This document shows, piece by piece, positions 24,408 to 36,700 of a DNA stretch of 64,000 nucleotides; position 1 is the stretch's first letter, and the number at the start of each line of letters is the position of its first letter. The stretch comes from Carallia brachiata (Eukaryota; Streptophyta; Magnoliopsida; Malpighiales; Rhizophoraceae). The position numbers and the translations under genes are program-made. Below the pieces are notes generated by a model that ran no database searches, was not told where the DNA came from, and saw only the letters and a program-made list of their open reading frames with translations. The stretch is from the NCBI GenBank assembly GCA_021464245.1, contig JADCRB010000048.1, positions 1,864,783 through 1,928,782 on the forward strand, read 5' to 3'.

Positions 24408-26675
24408 GCGTGCCGTTTATACTTGGAAATGGCGCTTGAATCCAACTAATTGAACATATAAGCAATCAAGCTTTCAAATTTTAGTGTTAATGATGTTTCA
24501 AGATGACTTCAGAATGGCAGCTTCTCGGTCAGCATGACACGTGTAAGTTGTGCACATAAAAAGAAAAAAACGCATAAAAAAGAGACATGAAAATCAGGAC
24601 ATTGTAATTAAACATCATGTTTGTATAACAATTCAGTTATTTATTATAATAAAATTTAAAAATATTTTTTAACGGTTTTTTTATTAAAAAATTAAGAAAT
24701 TTGTTACAAAAATAAAATTGTCTATTATAATGCGTCGACTCATATATTTATTTTTTGAACATTCACGTAATTACTCCTAGGCAAAAAAAAAAAAAAAAAA
24801 AACAGAATAGTAATAGTGTTGCTTAAAAGGTGGCACCGCATTGGATTTGCCGATGTACACGTTCTGCCATTCTACCACATGAAGGCATGGCTTTTCCTGC
24901 GCACAAAATAAGTTGTGTCTTGCCGTTATCTTTCTTTAGGCCTGAATTTAAAATTGAATTTTCTTTCTTTCTTCTTTTTTTTTTCCACTTTATTTATTTG
25001 GAACATATGTCAACAAGCTTTTTCTTCAACGATCGTTTCGATCTCTTTTTGCTCTAAAAATATTGAAAACAGATGGATAATTTGAGTTTTGGTTACAAAT
25101 CACAAAATATCAGATCCTGGGCACCTATGGCAATGTCATTACCGCAAGTCTGGCCTTTTTTTTTTTTTTTTCTCCAGATTAACTCGGGGATAATTGTGGC
25201 ATTTCAGATTTGAGTTTTGGGTTGGGAGTGTCACGTTTGGTATAGTTTTGAGCGTATGAGCTCGGTTTCTCTTATAATGATCATGGGCTTCGAGTTTACC
25301 ATGGTCAAGGCTTTAGTCTATCTGGGCTTTGTTGTTTATTTAGTGGGCTGGTGATACCTAGGGCCAGAGTCTGGGAAAGTGAGGGCTTGGGCATTGTATT
25401 GGGTAGGCCGCTTTTTGGTTGGGCCTTATGTTGGTCTTGTGCACAGGCCTGTTGCCTTTATAGTTTTTTATTATTATTTAATATTATTTATCATATTCTT
25501 TTTTTTATTTTTATTTTTTGGCCTTTTTCTTGATCTGTTTCTGTCTGGGTTGAACTGCAAAACCCGCTTGAACTAGGCTTCCACTCTGCCTGGCAAATTC
25601 GCAGCCTTCCGTAAGCTGAGGTAACTGCTTTTTGCCCTTTTCAATTGAATTTCTGTTCCATTAGTTTTTAGTTATGTTGGATTGATTTTTTTTCAACTTT
25701 TTTCTCTCTAATTTCTGAGTGTGCTGGTTCTGTAAGTACGCTGCTTGCCTTCTTCTTCTTCTGATGCTCCTCCCTTTTCGCCTGCTTGCAATTGCTTTTT
25801 TTTGGGGGGGGGGGCAGAAAAAGGTGGCATTAAGCCTACAAACAGTCGGAAATAGTAGGTCATGCTATTGCGCAAGAAAAGGAAGTCACAGACTGTAACA
25901 CGATAGTAGTTTTTTTCTTTATACGAGGCTGAAACACTCCCTCTTTCATTTTTTTTTTCAAACTTTGCCGGAAATTTCTCACAATATATCCGAATTTTCT
26001 CTAAACCTCACGAAGTGGTAGGTGGACGTACGAAAAGTTTGAAGTAGTCAAGCAAAGGCAAAGTAAGCAATGTTCCGGGACGTTTGAAAAAACAAAGTTT
26101 GAGGTGGTCAAGCAAAGCAAAGCAATCATGTTCAAGTTTTTGAACGCTTGAAATTGTTATTAACAGTTAGTCTATCGGTCATTGAATGAAGAAAAGTAAG
26201 TCAAAAGATACTGCACAATAAGTTTGAAGACGTGTGGGTAACCTCCATAAGATTGAAAAAGGAAAGGTTTGAAGTGGACAAGGAAATTTTCATAGTCTAG
26301 AAAATAACATTGTTTTAAATTCAAAGGTATTTCTGTTAACTGATAAGAGTCTTCTTAAGAATATATAAAAAAATCATTACGAGATAGTCATAAAATTGAG
26401 TTTAACTTTTAAAATATAACAAAAAATTTATTTTTTTAAAATTAAACTCTAAACATACTTAATATTATTTTAAATTTACTTAAAATTATCCTGAGTATTA
26501 TTTCTAAAAATAAAAAGTTCAAATTTTTTGTTTGTTCTTTTTTTTTTTCAAATTTTTGCTAAAACAAATCAGGAGGGATGTCTTTCCCCCCATACTCTAT
26601 GTAATAATCTTTCAACAAAAGGGTGGAGCATGTTCTGTTCAATTCATCCATCTGCTCTCTCATCTAAGGTATCGG
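24408..26675. other. Spacer between LEA-like copy and TNL2
   Basis: No gene supported. 24830-25140 is duplicated at 57640-57860, with parts again at 59750-59900. 26030-26120 has GTAGTCAAGCAAAGG and GTGGTCAAGCAAAGC, which include AGTCAA/GGTCAA W-box cores. 26340-26560 is AT-rich. Confidence 0.4.
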
Positions 26676-29600
26676 ATGGCTTTCCCTTCCTCTTCCTTCA
26701 CTCGTCCGACCATGCGACAACCATCAGTGGAAGTACGATGTTTTCTTGAGCTTCAGGGGAGAAGATATACGTGACAATTTCATCAGCCATCTCCAGGCTT
26801 CTTTGTCCGACAAAGGGATTGAAACCTTCATAGACTACAAACTTCGAAAGGGAGATGAAATTGCCCCCGTATTCGTGCAAGCAATCCAATTTTCAAATGT
26901 TTCCGTGGTCTTTTTTTCTGAAAACTATGCGACTTCTTCCTGGTGCTTAGACGAACTTGTTGAGATCATCAAATGCTCTAAGACCTGGGGACAGATAGTT
27001 ATACCTGTGTTTTATCACGTGGATCCATCAGGCGTTAGGAAGCAAACTGGCCGTTTTGGTGAGCTGTTTGTTGCTAAACTTGAGGGTGATTCCAAGAATG
27101 CACAAAGTGCAAAATTGGAAGGCTGCCTTGACTAAAGCAGCCAATCTAGCCGGATGGGCCTCACAGGACATCAGGTGATGTTTTTACTTAAATTTTAGTA
27201 CTGCTTTGAAGGAAGACATTCTGTACCTTTTCTATCAGTACAGCTTCAAAATTGTAGTTTGGATTAAATGAAACTTAAAACTATAAATAGTGAAGCTTAC
27301 CTTTTGAATCTTTGATAAACATTTTTGGGCTTCTAAAAAATCTATAGCAAATTATCATTTCACTGTTTCCACCAAATTTTTTAATCTTTGCTAGAAAGGT
27401 CATGAAATTTGTAGTTTCACTCGCTTAACTTTGACGTCAAAAAGTAGCCCTTGTCTATTGACAGTAATATCGATAAATAAAAATTTGCGTGCTTGTAGGT
27501 GGTTACTCCTAATTTTCCTTTCCTTTTTTTTTTCTTTATTTCACTTTTTTTTTTAGGCCAGAACGCACAATTGTGGACAAAATTGTCCAAGATGTTGTGG
27601 AAAAGTTGAAACTATATATGCCCTATGATTTACAGGGACTTGTGGGAATAGATCTCCGCATTCGGCAAATCAAAAGGGAATTGTGCATTGGGTTATTGGA
27701 TGTTCGCATTTTAGGAATTGGGCGATGGGAGCATAGGTAAGACAACTATTGCGGAAGCTGTTTTTGGCCAAATTCGAAGTCAATTTGAAGGTTGTTGCTT
27801 TCTTGAAAATGTTAGTGAAGAGTCGGAAATTCGTGGAATTAAAAATTTGTTAAAGGAGCTTCTTGCGACAATCTTGGATGAAGAAGATATCATAGTAGAC
27901 ACATTTAGAATTGGACCTGGACCATCTTTGATTAAGAGGCTCCATCGTAAAAAGCTTCTAGTTGTTCTCGATGATGTTAATAATTCATTAGACTTGGAAT
28001 GTTTAATGGAGATCCTTGTTGGTTTGGGCCAGGAAGCAGAGTGATTATAATAGGCAGGGACAAACACGTATTGGAAAAATACACTCATTTTATATATGAA
28101 GTCAAACCGTTTAATGATGGTGATGCTCTTGAGCTTTTCAGTTGGAATGCCTTCAAGCAGAAACTTCCCATTAATGATCTTGTGGCCATGTTAAATTTGG
28201 TTGTCAAATATGCTAAAGATAATCCTTTGGCTCTAAAAGTTTTGGGATCCTTCTTATATGGCAGGACTAAATCGGAGTGGGAAAGTGCAGTGAATAGATT
28301 GTCAAAAAGTCCTAATAAGGACATTCAAAATGTACTTAAGGTTAGTTACGACTGCCTTCATTGGGAAGAGAAGGAAATCTTTCTTTATGTGGCATGTTTT
28401 TTCAAAGGTGAAAGGAAAGAAAGTATTGTACAAACACTTGATAATTGTGGTTTTCGTCAGAAATTAGAGTGTGTGTTCTTATTGATAAATCTCTCATTAC
28501 TATTCTGAGGACAATAAGTTGCATATGCATGATTTGTTGCAAGAAATGGGTAGGGAAATTACTAGCCAAGAATCCAAAGAACCTGACAGACGTAGTAGAT
28601 TATGGGATCTAGATATATCTATCACGTATTGATGTAAAATGTTGTAAGACTCTAGATTCCGAAACCTTTTTTTAACATTTTCATATTATACAAACAAAAT
28701 AAATCAACAAGCAGCATTTAACTACAGCAGTCAAATTTGATTGACTGGGAACTGAAGTAGTTGAAAGTATATTTTGAATTTATCGAAAACAGGGAGATAC
28801 ACTTGTGTCTAAATGCTTTCCAAAGGATGCCTAACCTTAAATTTCTTAAATTCTATGCCGCTTTTGACCATGAATGCTGAGAATACAAAAGCTGTATCTT
28901 TCTCATGGTCTTGTCTTTTGTGATGAGCTAAGATACCTTTACTGGTAAGGATACCCGTTGCAATCTTTGCCACCCATTTTCAAACCAAGGAAGCTTTTTG
29001 TGCTGAATTTGCCTGATAGCAACATAAACAACTCTGGAATGAAATCAAGGTATTTTGTTTCACTATAACTGTAGTTCCCAGGATCTAAATGTTGAAGAAT
29101 TTACAACTAATTGTATTCATTTCTTTTTCAACTACAAGATCAGAGCAATTTAAAAATGATTGCACGACACCTGATCGAAACATTGATGATATCACAGGTC
29201 AAAAATTTTGTGAATATGATATTGGTTGGCTGCTTAAGCTTGGTGAGGTTTCCGTTATTCGTGGACCAATTTCGCAGACTTACATGCATAAGGCTGATCG
29301 ACCACTGTGAGCTTAGGAGTCTTCCAAATAACATAGATTTGGAATCTCTTGATACTCTTGATCTCACTGGCTGCTCAAAACTTGAGTCATTCCTAGATGT
29401 CTCGAGGAACATAAGGTATCTATATTTAAGTTGGACTGCAATAAAAACATTACCCTCATTAGCAGTTGAGTGCCTCGGTAGACTCGTAGAATTAGAAATG
29501 GAATTTTGTGAGAACTTAGAGAGTCTTCCAAGCAACATTTGGAAGTTACAATCTCTTTGCAAGTTTTCTCTAATAGGCTGCTCAAAACTGAAGAAATTTC

Positions 29601-30880
29601 CTGAAATTTTGGAGACTATGGATAAGTTGAAGGATCTGTTCTTAGATCAGACAGCCATTGAGGCGCTGCCACTGTCCATTGACCATCTTAAAGAGCTTAA
29701 AGTATTAAGTGTGCTCGCTTGCAGAAACCTTCATTGTTTTCTAGAAACCCTCAATAATTTGAAAGCACTTGACTATCTTGCTATCTCTATTTTTCCAAGA
29801 CAGGATGAAATACTATCACGGAAGCTCTTGGAGGAGCATCCCATGAATAAATATGAAGGTCAAGATTATGGGGACTTTTCATTAGGACCATTGTTAGGCG
29901 CCTCGCCCTTGAAATCGTTACTTATACAACGCAGTTTACGGCAGTTGCCTGCTGACCTTGCATATTCTTTTCAATGAACTGCAACCCGCAGCACGTACAC
30001 GAAATACCCTCGGTGGAAGCTCTGGTATGGACTGAAGCAATTGGCAGCCATCTGTGGTGAGATAATTCAGGTCAGAAAGCTACTGTCGGAGTCCAAACGC
30101 CCTGATCATAATTTATCTTATCCAAATACTATAAATTGGACCACAATGAATGCCGCACCCTGATAAATGCAATGACGAGAAATCGGCACTTTTCCAATCA
30201 AGTGCGTGTGCGTAAGGTAACCCCGAAGGTCTATCTCTCGTTCACATTGTTGTTCCTTTTTCCTTTTTGACCCCTCATGTAATCATTTTAATCAGGTTTT
30301 GGACACCATGAATTGAATTTTATGTGATGCAGAAAGTTCATTGGTTACCTCATTTATGTGCGACTTATCCTGGAAGTGGTATTCCAGAGTGGTTCGAGTG
30401 TCAAGTGTGGGACGTTCAGTCAGAATCCAGCTTTCTTCAAATTGGTTTAATGATAGGTTCCTGGGCTTTGCTCTATCTCTTGTACTTGAGCCTGAGTTTA
30501 AAGGAACACGTTTTGCCGCTGGGACGATGGGTTACGAATGCTGTTTTGGGAACATTTGTGATGATGACTCTGTTCATGTTACCCATGCATTGGCTCGGCT
30601 GTCCCTTGGATTTTGGGTACCTATGCACCGCTTTGACGTAGAGCACGTGGTCTTGTGTTATTCTGAGCTGCTATGATGAAATAGCTGAAAATAAGCATCG
30701 ATTGAGTCACTGTGATGTTGCCGTGCTCAAGTTCTCGGAATTCGTTAAATATAATTGGAAAATCAAAAAGTGTGGGGTGGATCCGCTATATGCCCAAGAA
30801 GAAGCAGGACTGCAACGTGTGGGGTGAATCCAATATATGCCCAAGAAGAAGCGGGCTGCAACGCATTTGAAATTTGAAAA
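26676..30880 (+). pseudogene. TNL2: TIR-NB-ARC-LRR resistance gene, pseudogene
   Basis: Plus-strand TNL with exons at about 26676-27174 (TIR), 27557-28643 (NB-ARC), 28772-29050 (LRR start), 29140-30220 (LRR) and 30333-30878 (post-LRR C-JID). TIR keeps FLSFRGED, RKGDEIAP and SSWCLDELVEI. Lesions against TNL3: the start ATG is out of frame with the TIR; a 2-nt loss near 27110; a broken P-loop (one base lost near 27720, GGIGKT now GSIGKT); a shift near 28008 after DLECL; further shifts near 28455 and 28610; TAA in place of CAA at the end of the NB-ARC exon; the acceptor CAG changed to CTG at about 28766; an LRR block lost near 29960; shifts in the C-terminal exon. The tail holds two copies of a unit around GTGTGGGGTG..TATATGCCCAAGAAGAAG. 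Not functional as a receptor. Confidence 0.85.
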
Positions 30881-30949
30881 AATAAGTGGACGCGCATAAG
30901 TAGAATGCGGTTGGCTGCAGTGATTTGGATAGTTGGATTATGTTAATCT

Positions 30950-31470
30950 TTAAAGTTCTTGCAATCTGATGTGCTGGAGTGGACTCAGTCGAGAATCTTT
31001 AGCTGTGGGGCAATTTTTAGCTTTTAGTCACTATCTATGGCCGTGCCTATTTCATCAACTGCAACTGCTGGTTTTTGCAGGTGTACGAAAGAAGGCAGCA
31101 CTAGAAATGTGATGGGAATTGACCAAAGGAATGACAATGTACTTATGATACTCTCACCCCCTTAGTCACTGTTGATTAAGTAGAGTGGAAAATTTGATCC
31201 GATCCAATAAATTGACTTGAATTTGCTGAAAAAACAAGATTGAATTTGATTCAATGACTAGTTTTGACACTTTTAGGATTGAGTGCATCTTTTCGGCTAA
31301 CCTTGACGACACATCAAATGTTGAGGATATAGCTGTATGATTAGCAGTACATTATTATCTCTACATGTTCCCTACTAAGAAGATATTTACCTTGCTAGTT
31401 TTTCAGTTCAGTGGTAGGAAATAACAATTGGAACTTCAAAATTCTTGAGTGTTTTCTTTTTTAAAGCTTT
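30950..31470. repeat. Downstream segment shared by the TNL blocks
   Basis: Homologous to 38660-39440 and 52860-53345. Shared strings include GCAATTTTTGGCTTTT-like, TTTCATCAACTGCAACTGCT and GAAGGCAGC. The copies at 31.0 and 38.7 kb follow TNL2 and TNL3. The third sits without its own TNL before TX-D. A short exon-like reading (KEGS..NVMEL or KEGSAINVKGIDQRNDT) recurs, but I cannot assign it to a family. Confidence 0.6.
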
Positions 31471-31553
31471 TAGAATTTAGGTCGATGAATCTCCCCATAA
31501 AAAGTTTCGACTTGCTTCATATTATCTTTACTTGCTGCCTCCATTCTTCCATT

Positions 31554-32150
31554 GTTGCTGCTGGGTGGCTAACAGTTGTTGAGCCAGCGATCGTCTTCTC
31601 TTCTCCAATAATCCCTCAAGCTCAAAGCTTAACCTTAGACAACGCCACGCCTCTAGTGCCGCCGGAGGTTATTGAAGCGCAGCCCACCAAGCCCAATCTT
31701 TCAAATGCCTCTCTCTTCTCTCAAAACCTTCTCCTCACGGCCCCAAAAACCTGGTCCCAATCCTCTTCTGGCCTCCCTAAACCAAAGGCAGCCAATGGCG
31801 GCACAGCGAGTTCCTCAATGCAGTCAAGAAGGGCAAAAAAGAGACAGTTCACTACGGTGAAGACGGTTCTGCCCTCCAGCTCACCGCCGTCCGCGGCCGC
31901 CGCGCCACCGTCATTCTCCCCAACAATGCCGACCCTCATCGAGATTATTGTCATGAACGACGTTGATATCTCGGTCTTCGAGGGCGATTCCGGTTATGGA
32001 TTCTTCAATTTTATTGGGAATTTGTTATTCCCATTCCTTGTTTTCGCCGGATTGTTTTTCCTACTCCGCCGGGCACAAGGGCCTGGAGGAGCCGGCGGGT
32101 TGGCGGACCTATGGATTTTGGAAGATCTCAATTGAAGTTCCAAGAAGAAA
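31554..32150 (+). pseudogene. FTSH: Truncated chloroplast FtsH protease gene fragment
   Basis: Reads PPEVIEAQPTKPN, SLFSQNLLLTAPK, then after a frame shift EFLNAVKKGK and DGSALQLTAV in another frame, and then VDISVFEGDSGYGFFNFIGN followed by LLFPFLVFAGLFFLLRRAQG. This is the lumenal segment and transmembrane helix of thylakoid FtsH (type A, FTSH1/FTSH5 family), membrane AAA+ zinc proteases for photosystem II repair. It stops at the equivalent of MDFGRSQLKFQE, just before the AAA+ module; the Walker motifs and HExxH site are absent, as is a plausible transit peptide. Internal frames are shifted. A dead fragment carried behind TNL2, with a much smaller remnant behind TNL3. Confidence 0.85.
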
Positions 32151-32319
32151 CTAAAAGGTTATTTTATTTTTTTATAATTTCATAAGTTATTTTGGGGCTT
32201 GTGTCTGAAAGCCCTTCGTTATTTTGTTTTTCTATAATTTCACAAGTCATTTTGGGCTTGTTTCATAAAGTTTAATTGGCCCAAATGCTCAGGCAGCTAG
32301 ATCCATATACAACACTAAC

Positions 32320-33000
32320 TTTTAAGACCTTTTAGTTTAAAGTTCAGAATCAAAATTAGAGGAGGAATTTGAATCGAGTGAAATAAAAAAAGAATAATTA
32401 TTTTTATAATATATTTGATTCATTCTAAAATTGAAATCAATTTTTTTTTTCTAGCCGTTTAGTTTAATTTTATTCATTTAAGAGTAAAATTAAAGATCTA
32501 AGAAATTTTTTATTTAAAATTAAAAATATTTAAATTTTATAAAAATATATTATATCATACTAAGTTAAAAACAATAAATTACATTAAAAATAATCACTGC
32601 ATGAAAAACCAAATTAAGAAAAATATTATTAATAAAATTCTATTACAATCAAATTCCATGAATAATTAAAAGTTACCCATTTCAAAAAAAAAAAGTTCTT
32701 TTAAAAAATTATTAGCTTAAATAACAGATTGGAATGTTGAAGAAATGTACTTCTTTTAAAATAGAAAACTAAATTAATTATTAAAAAGATAATTGAGAAG
32801 CATAAAAAGAGAGGGCGAGACGAGAGAAGTAGTGACATGTTAAAAGAAAAGGTGGGTAGAGAATTGGGAAATTATAATAATTTTAAATTTTGGGTGGTTA
32901 AAAGATGAGAATCGTTAATAAATTGGACTGAGGAATCATGATTACTTTCATCTTATTCTTAGACTGAGATTCTCACGTTTTATGAAACCAACAAAAATTG
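32320..33000. mobile_element. Possible AT-rich MITE
   Basis: The left part has CAGAATCAAAATTAGAGG and the right part has GGACTGAGGAATCATG and TGAGATTCTCACG, resembling the AGAATCAGAAT/ATTCTCATT ends seen in the element at 43.85-44.87 kb. The interior is AT-rich and non-coding. I could not confirm terminal repeats or a target duplication. Confidence 0.3.
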
Positions 33001-33793
33001 TGAATTCAACAATTGATTTTCATTTTAACATTATATTTTTTTAATCAAGCACTTGTTTTTTTTATTTTTGTACATATATTTTTTGTAAGCACTCCGTATC
33101 AACATTTTTAACGTTTTCTGTCAATATTCTTGACGGCAGATTAAATTTATGAAAAAAATATATTTTTAAAATATAATTTTTTTACTTTTTAAATGTAAAA
33201 TTAGATTTTTTTTTAAAAAAGACGTGAGAATAAATTAAACGTCACTCTGATGATTGATTAATGCATCATCACCTGCGGTGCTTCCTTCGTCTATAAGTCA
33301 GCAAATGTCAGTAAATTAAATATTTTATGCGATTAGTGCACGTAACGTGCATTTTTAAAAAGTGGGATTAGATTCTTTAAAAAAGAAAAAGGTGAGAATA
33401 AATTTAAAATCACTCTTATAATTGATTTATACACTGTCACCTAAGGCTGAGGTGGTTCCTTCTTCCTTTTTTTTTTTTTTATGGCACAGATATACAGATA
33501 AAATAAATTGATTAGAAAAAGTATTAATATTACAACAGCCTTACTAATTTTTATAATAAAATTAATAAAATATATAACAAAAATTATCGCGTTATTTTTT
33601 ATTACAAAAAAATTAATATTATTACAAAATATTTTTTATTATTATATTATTAACGCTTTTTCTGTGCTCGCCGCCGATCTTTTTCGTTATTTTTATGCGG
33701 TTCCTTCTTCCATTGGTCAGTCTCTTTACTCTTTCAAAACGGAGGAGTCTGTTCAAGTTCAATTCATCCATCTGCTCTCCCAATTATTATCAG
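33001..33793. other. TNL3 upstream region
   Basis: AT-rich, non-coding. Two related segments (ACGTGAGAATAAATTAAACG near 33220 and a similar one near 33390) form an imperfect direct repeat. The AGTCAACGG W-box segment of TNL1, TNL4 and TNL5 is not found here, but the last 75 bp (GGAGGAGTCTGTTCAA onward) match the leader of the other TNLs. Confidence 0.4.
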
Positions 33794-36700
33794 ATGGCTA
33801 TCGCCTCATCTTCCTTCACTTGTCCGGCCGTCCGCTGTGAGGAACATCAGTGGTGGAAGTACGATGTTTTCTTGAGCTTCAGGGGAGAAGACACACGTGA
33901 CAATTTCATCAGCCATCTCCACGCTTCTTTGTCCGACAAAGGAATTGAGACCTTCATAGACTACAAACTTCGAAAGGGAGATGAAATCGCGCCTGCACTC
34001 GTGCAAGCAATCCAATGTTCAAGTGTTGCGGTTGTCATTTTTTCTGAAAACTATGCGAATTCTTCATGGTGCTTAGACGAACTTGTTGAGATCATGGACT
34101 GCTCTGAAACCCGGGGACAGATAGTTATACCTGTGTTCTATCACGTGGATCCATCCGACGTCAGGAAACAGAGAGGCAGTTTTGGCGAGGCGTTTGCTGC
34201 TAGATATGAGGTTGATTCCAAGACCGCGCACAAAGTGCAAAAGTGGAAGTCTTCCTTGACTAAAGCAGCCAATCTCGCCGGATGGGCCTCACAGGACATC
34301 AGGTAATGTTTTTACTTAAAAGTTTTCTCCTCCTACTCTCGTAATGCTTTGAAGGGAGAGATTTTCTACTTTTTCCATCAGGAAAGCTTCAAAATTGTAG
34401 TTTGGATTAAATGAAACTTAAACTGTAACTAGTGAAGCTTACCTTTTGAATTTTCATAAACTTTTTTGGGCTTCCAAAGAAATCTGTACCAAAATAATCA
34501 ATTCACTGTTTCCACTAGATGTTTTCAATCTCTGCCTGGTAGTTTTCAATCTGTAGCAAATAATCATTTCACTCCTTTAACTCTCAGCAAATGCAACTCG
34601 CTGAAATTGGACATCTAAAAGCAGCACTTGATTATTGACAGCAATAGCGATAAATAATATTTGACGTGCTTGTAGGAGGTTACTCATAATTTTCCTTTTT
34701 TATTTTCTTTTCATTTCAGGTCAGAACGCACGCTTGTTGACAAAATTGTCCAAGATGTTGTAGAAAAGTTGAAACTGTGTATGCCCTATGGTTTAGAGGG
34801 ACTTGTGGGTATAGATCTCCGCATTCGGCAAATCGAAAGGGAATTGTGCATTGGGTTATTGGATGTTCGCATTTTAGGAATTTGGGGGATGGGTGGTATT
34901 GGTAAGACAACTATTGCGGGAGCTGTTTTTGGCCAAATTGTGAGTCAATTTGAAGGTTGTTGCTTTCTTGAAAACGTTAGGGAAGAGTCGGATAAACATG
35001 GAATAAAGAATTTGTTAAAGGAGCTTCTTGCGAGTACCTTGGGCGAAGAAGATATTAAAATCAACACGTACAGAGTTGGACCTGGACCAACCTTGATTAA
35101 GAGGCTCCATCGTAAAAAGCTTCTGGTTGTTCTTGATGATGTGGATAATTCATTAGACTTGGAATGTTTGATTGGGGATCCTTGTTGGTTTGGGCCAGGA
35201 AGCAGAGTGATTATAACAGGTAGGGACAAACACGTATTTGAAAAATATGCTCATTGTATATACGAAGTCAAACCGTTTAATGATGATGATGCTCTTGAGC
35301 TTTTTAGTTGGAATGCCTTCAAGCAGAAGCTTCCCACTGATGATTTTGTGGCCATGTCAAATTTGGTCATACAATATGCTCAAGGTAATCCTTTGGCTAT
35401 CAAAGTTTTGGGATCCTTTCTATATGGTAAGACTAAATCAGAGTGGGAAAGTGCAGTGAATAAATTGTCAAAGGCTTCTAACAAGGACATTCAAAATCTA
35501 CTCGAGATTAGTTATGATAGCCTGGATAGGGAAGAGAAGGAAATCTTTCTTCACGTGGCATGTTTTTTCAAAGGTGAAAGGAAAGAAAGCGTCGTGCAAA
35601 TACTTGACAGTTGTGGATTCTCATCAGAAATTGGAGTCCGTGTTCTTATTGATAAATCTCTCATTACTATTTCTAAGTATAATGAGTTGAATATGCATGA
35701 CTTGTTGCAAGAAATGGGTAGGGAAATTACTCGCCGAGAATCCAAAGAGCCTAGCAAACGTAGCAGATTATGGGATCCAGATGATATCTATCACGTATTG
35801 ATGCAAAGCACTGTAAGACTCTAGATCTTGAAACCCTATTTTCCTTTACCTTTTTTGTATTAAGCAAACAAAATAGATCAACAAGCAACATGCTTTTAAC
35901 TAATGCAGTCAAATTTTATTGATAGGGAACTGAAGCAATTGAAAGTATATCTTTGTCCAAATGCTTTCCAAAGGATGCCTAACCTTAAATTTCTGAAATT
36001 TTATGCCGCTAATGACTCTGAAGGCCAAGAATGCAGAAAGTTGCATCTCTCTCGAGGTCTTGCCTTTCTTCCTGATGAGCTAAGATACCTTTATTGGCAT
36101 GGATACCCGTTGCAAAATTTGCCACCCAATTTCCAACCAAGGAAGCTTTTTGTGCTGAAGTTGCCTAACAGCAAGATTAAACAACTCTGGAATGAAACCA
36201 AGGTCTTATCTTTCACTATAATTGTATTCCCTAAATTCAATGGTTGAAAAATTTACAACTGATTTGTATCTAATTCTCTTGCATTACAGGATCATAACAA
36301 TTTAAAAATGATTGCACAACGCCTGATCGAAACTCCAATGACATCACAGGTCAAAAATCTTGTTAAAATGATTCTTCTTTGCTGCTTAAGCTTGGTGAGG
36401 TTTCCGTTATTTGTGCACCAATTTCGCCGACTTAGTTGCATAAGGCTAACGGACCACCGTGAGCTTAGGAGTCTTCCAAATAACATCGATTTGGAATCTC
36501 TTGATACCCTTGATCTCTCTGGCTGCTTGAAACTTGAAACATTCCCAGAGATCTCGAGGAACATAAGGTATCTATATTTAAGTAGGACTGCAATAAAGGA
36601 AGTTCCCTCATCAGCAGTTGAGTGCCTGGGCAGACTCGTAGAATTAAAAATGGAATATTGCAGGAACTTTGGGAGTCTCCCAAGCAACATTTCAAAGTTA

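Noticed and set aside
31449..32135. Intact 228-residue protein ending in a transmembrane segment
   Set aside because: The frame switches between FtsH frames, so the middle (Ser/Pro/Ala-rich) is a shifted reading of EFLNAVKKGK..; it is a truncated pseudogene that happens to stay open.
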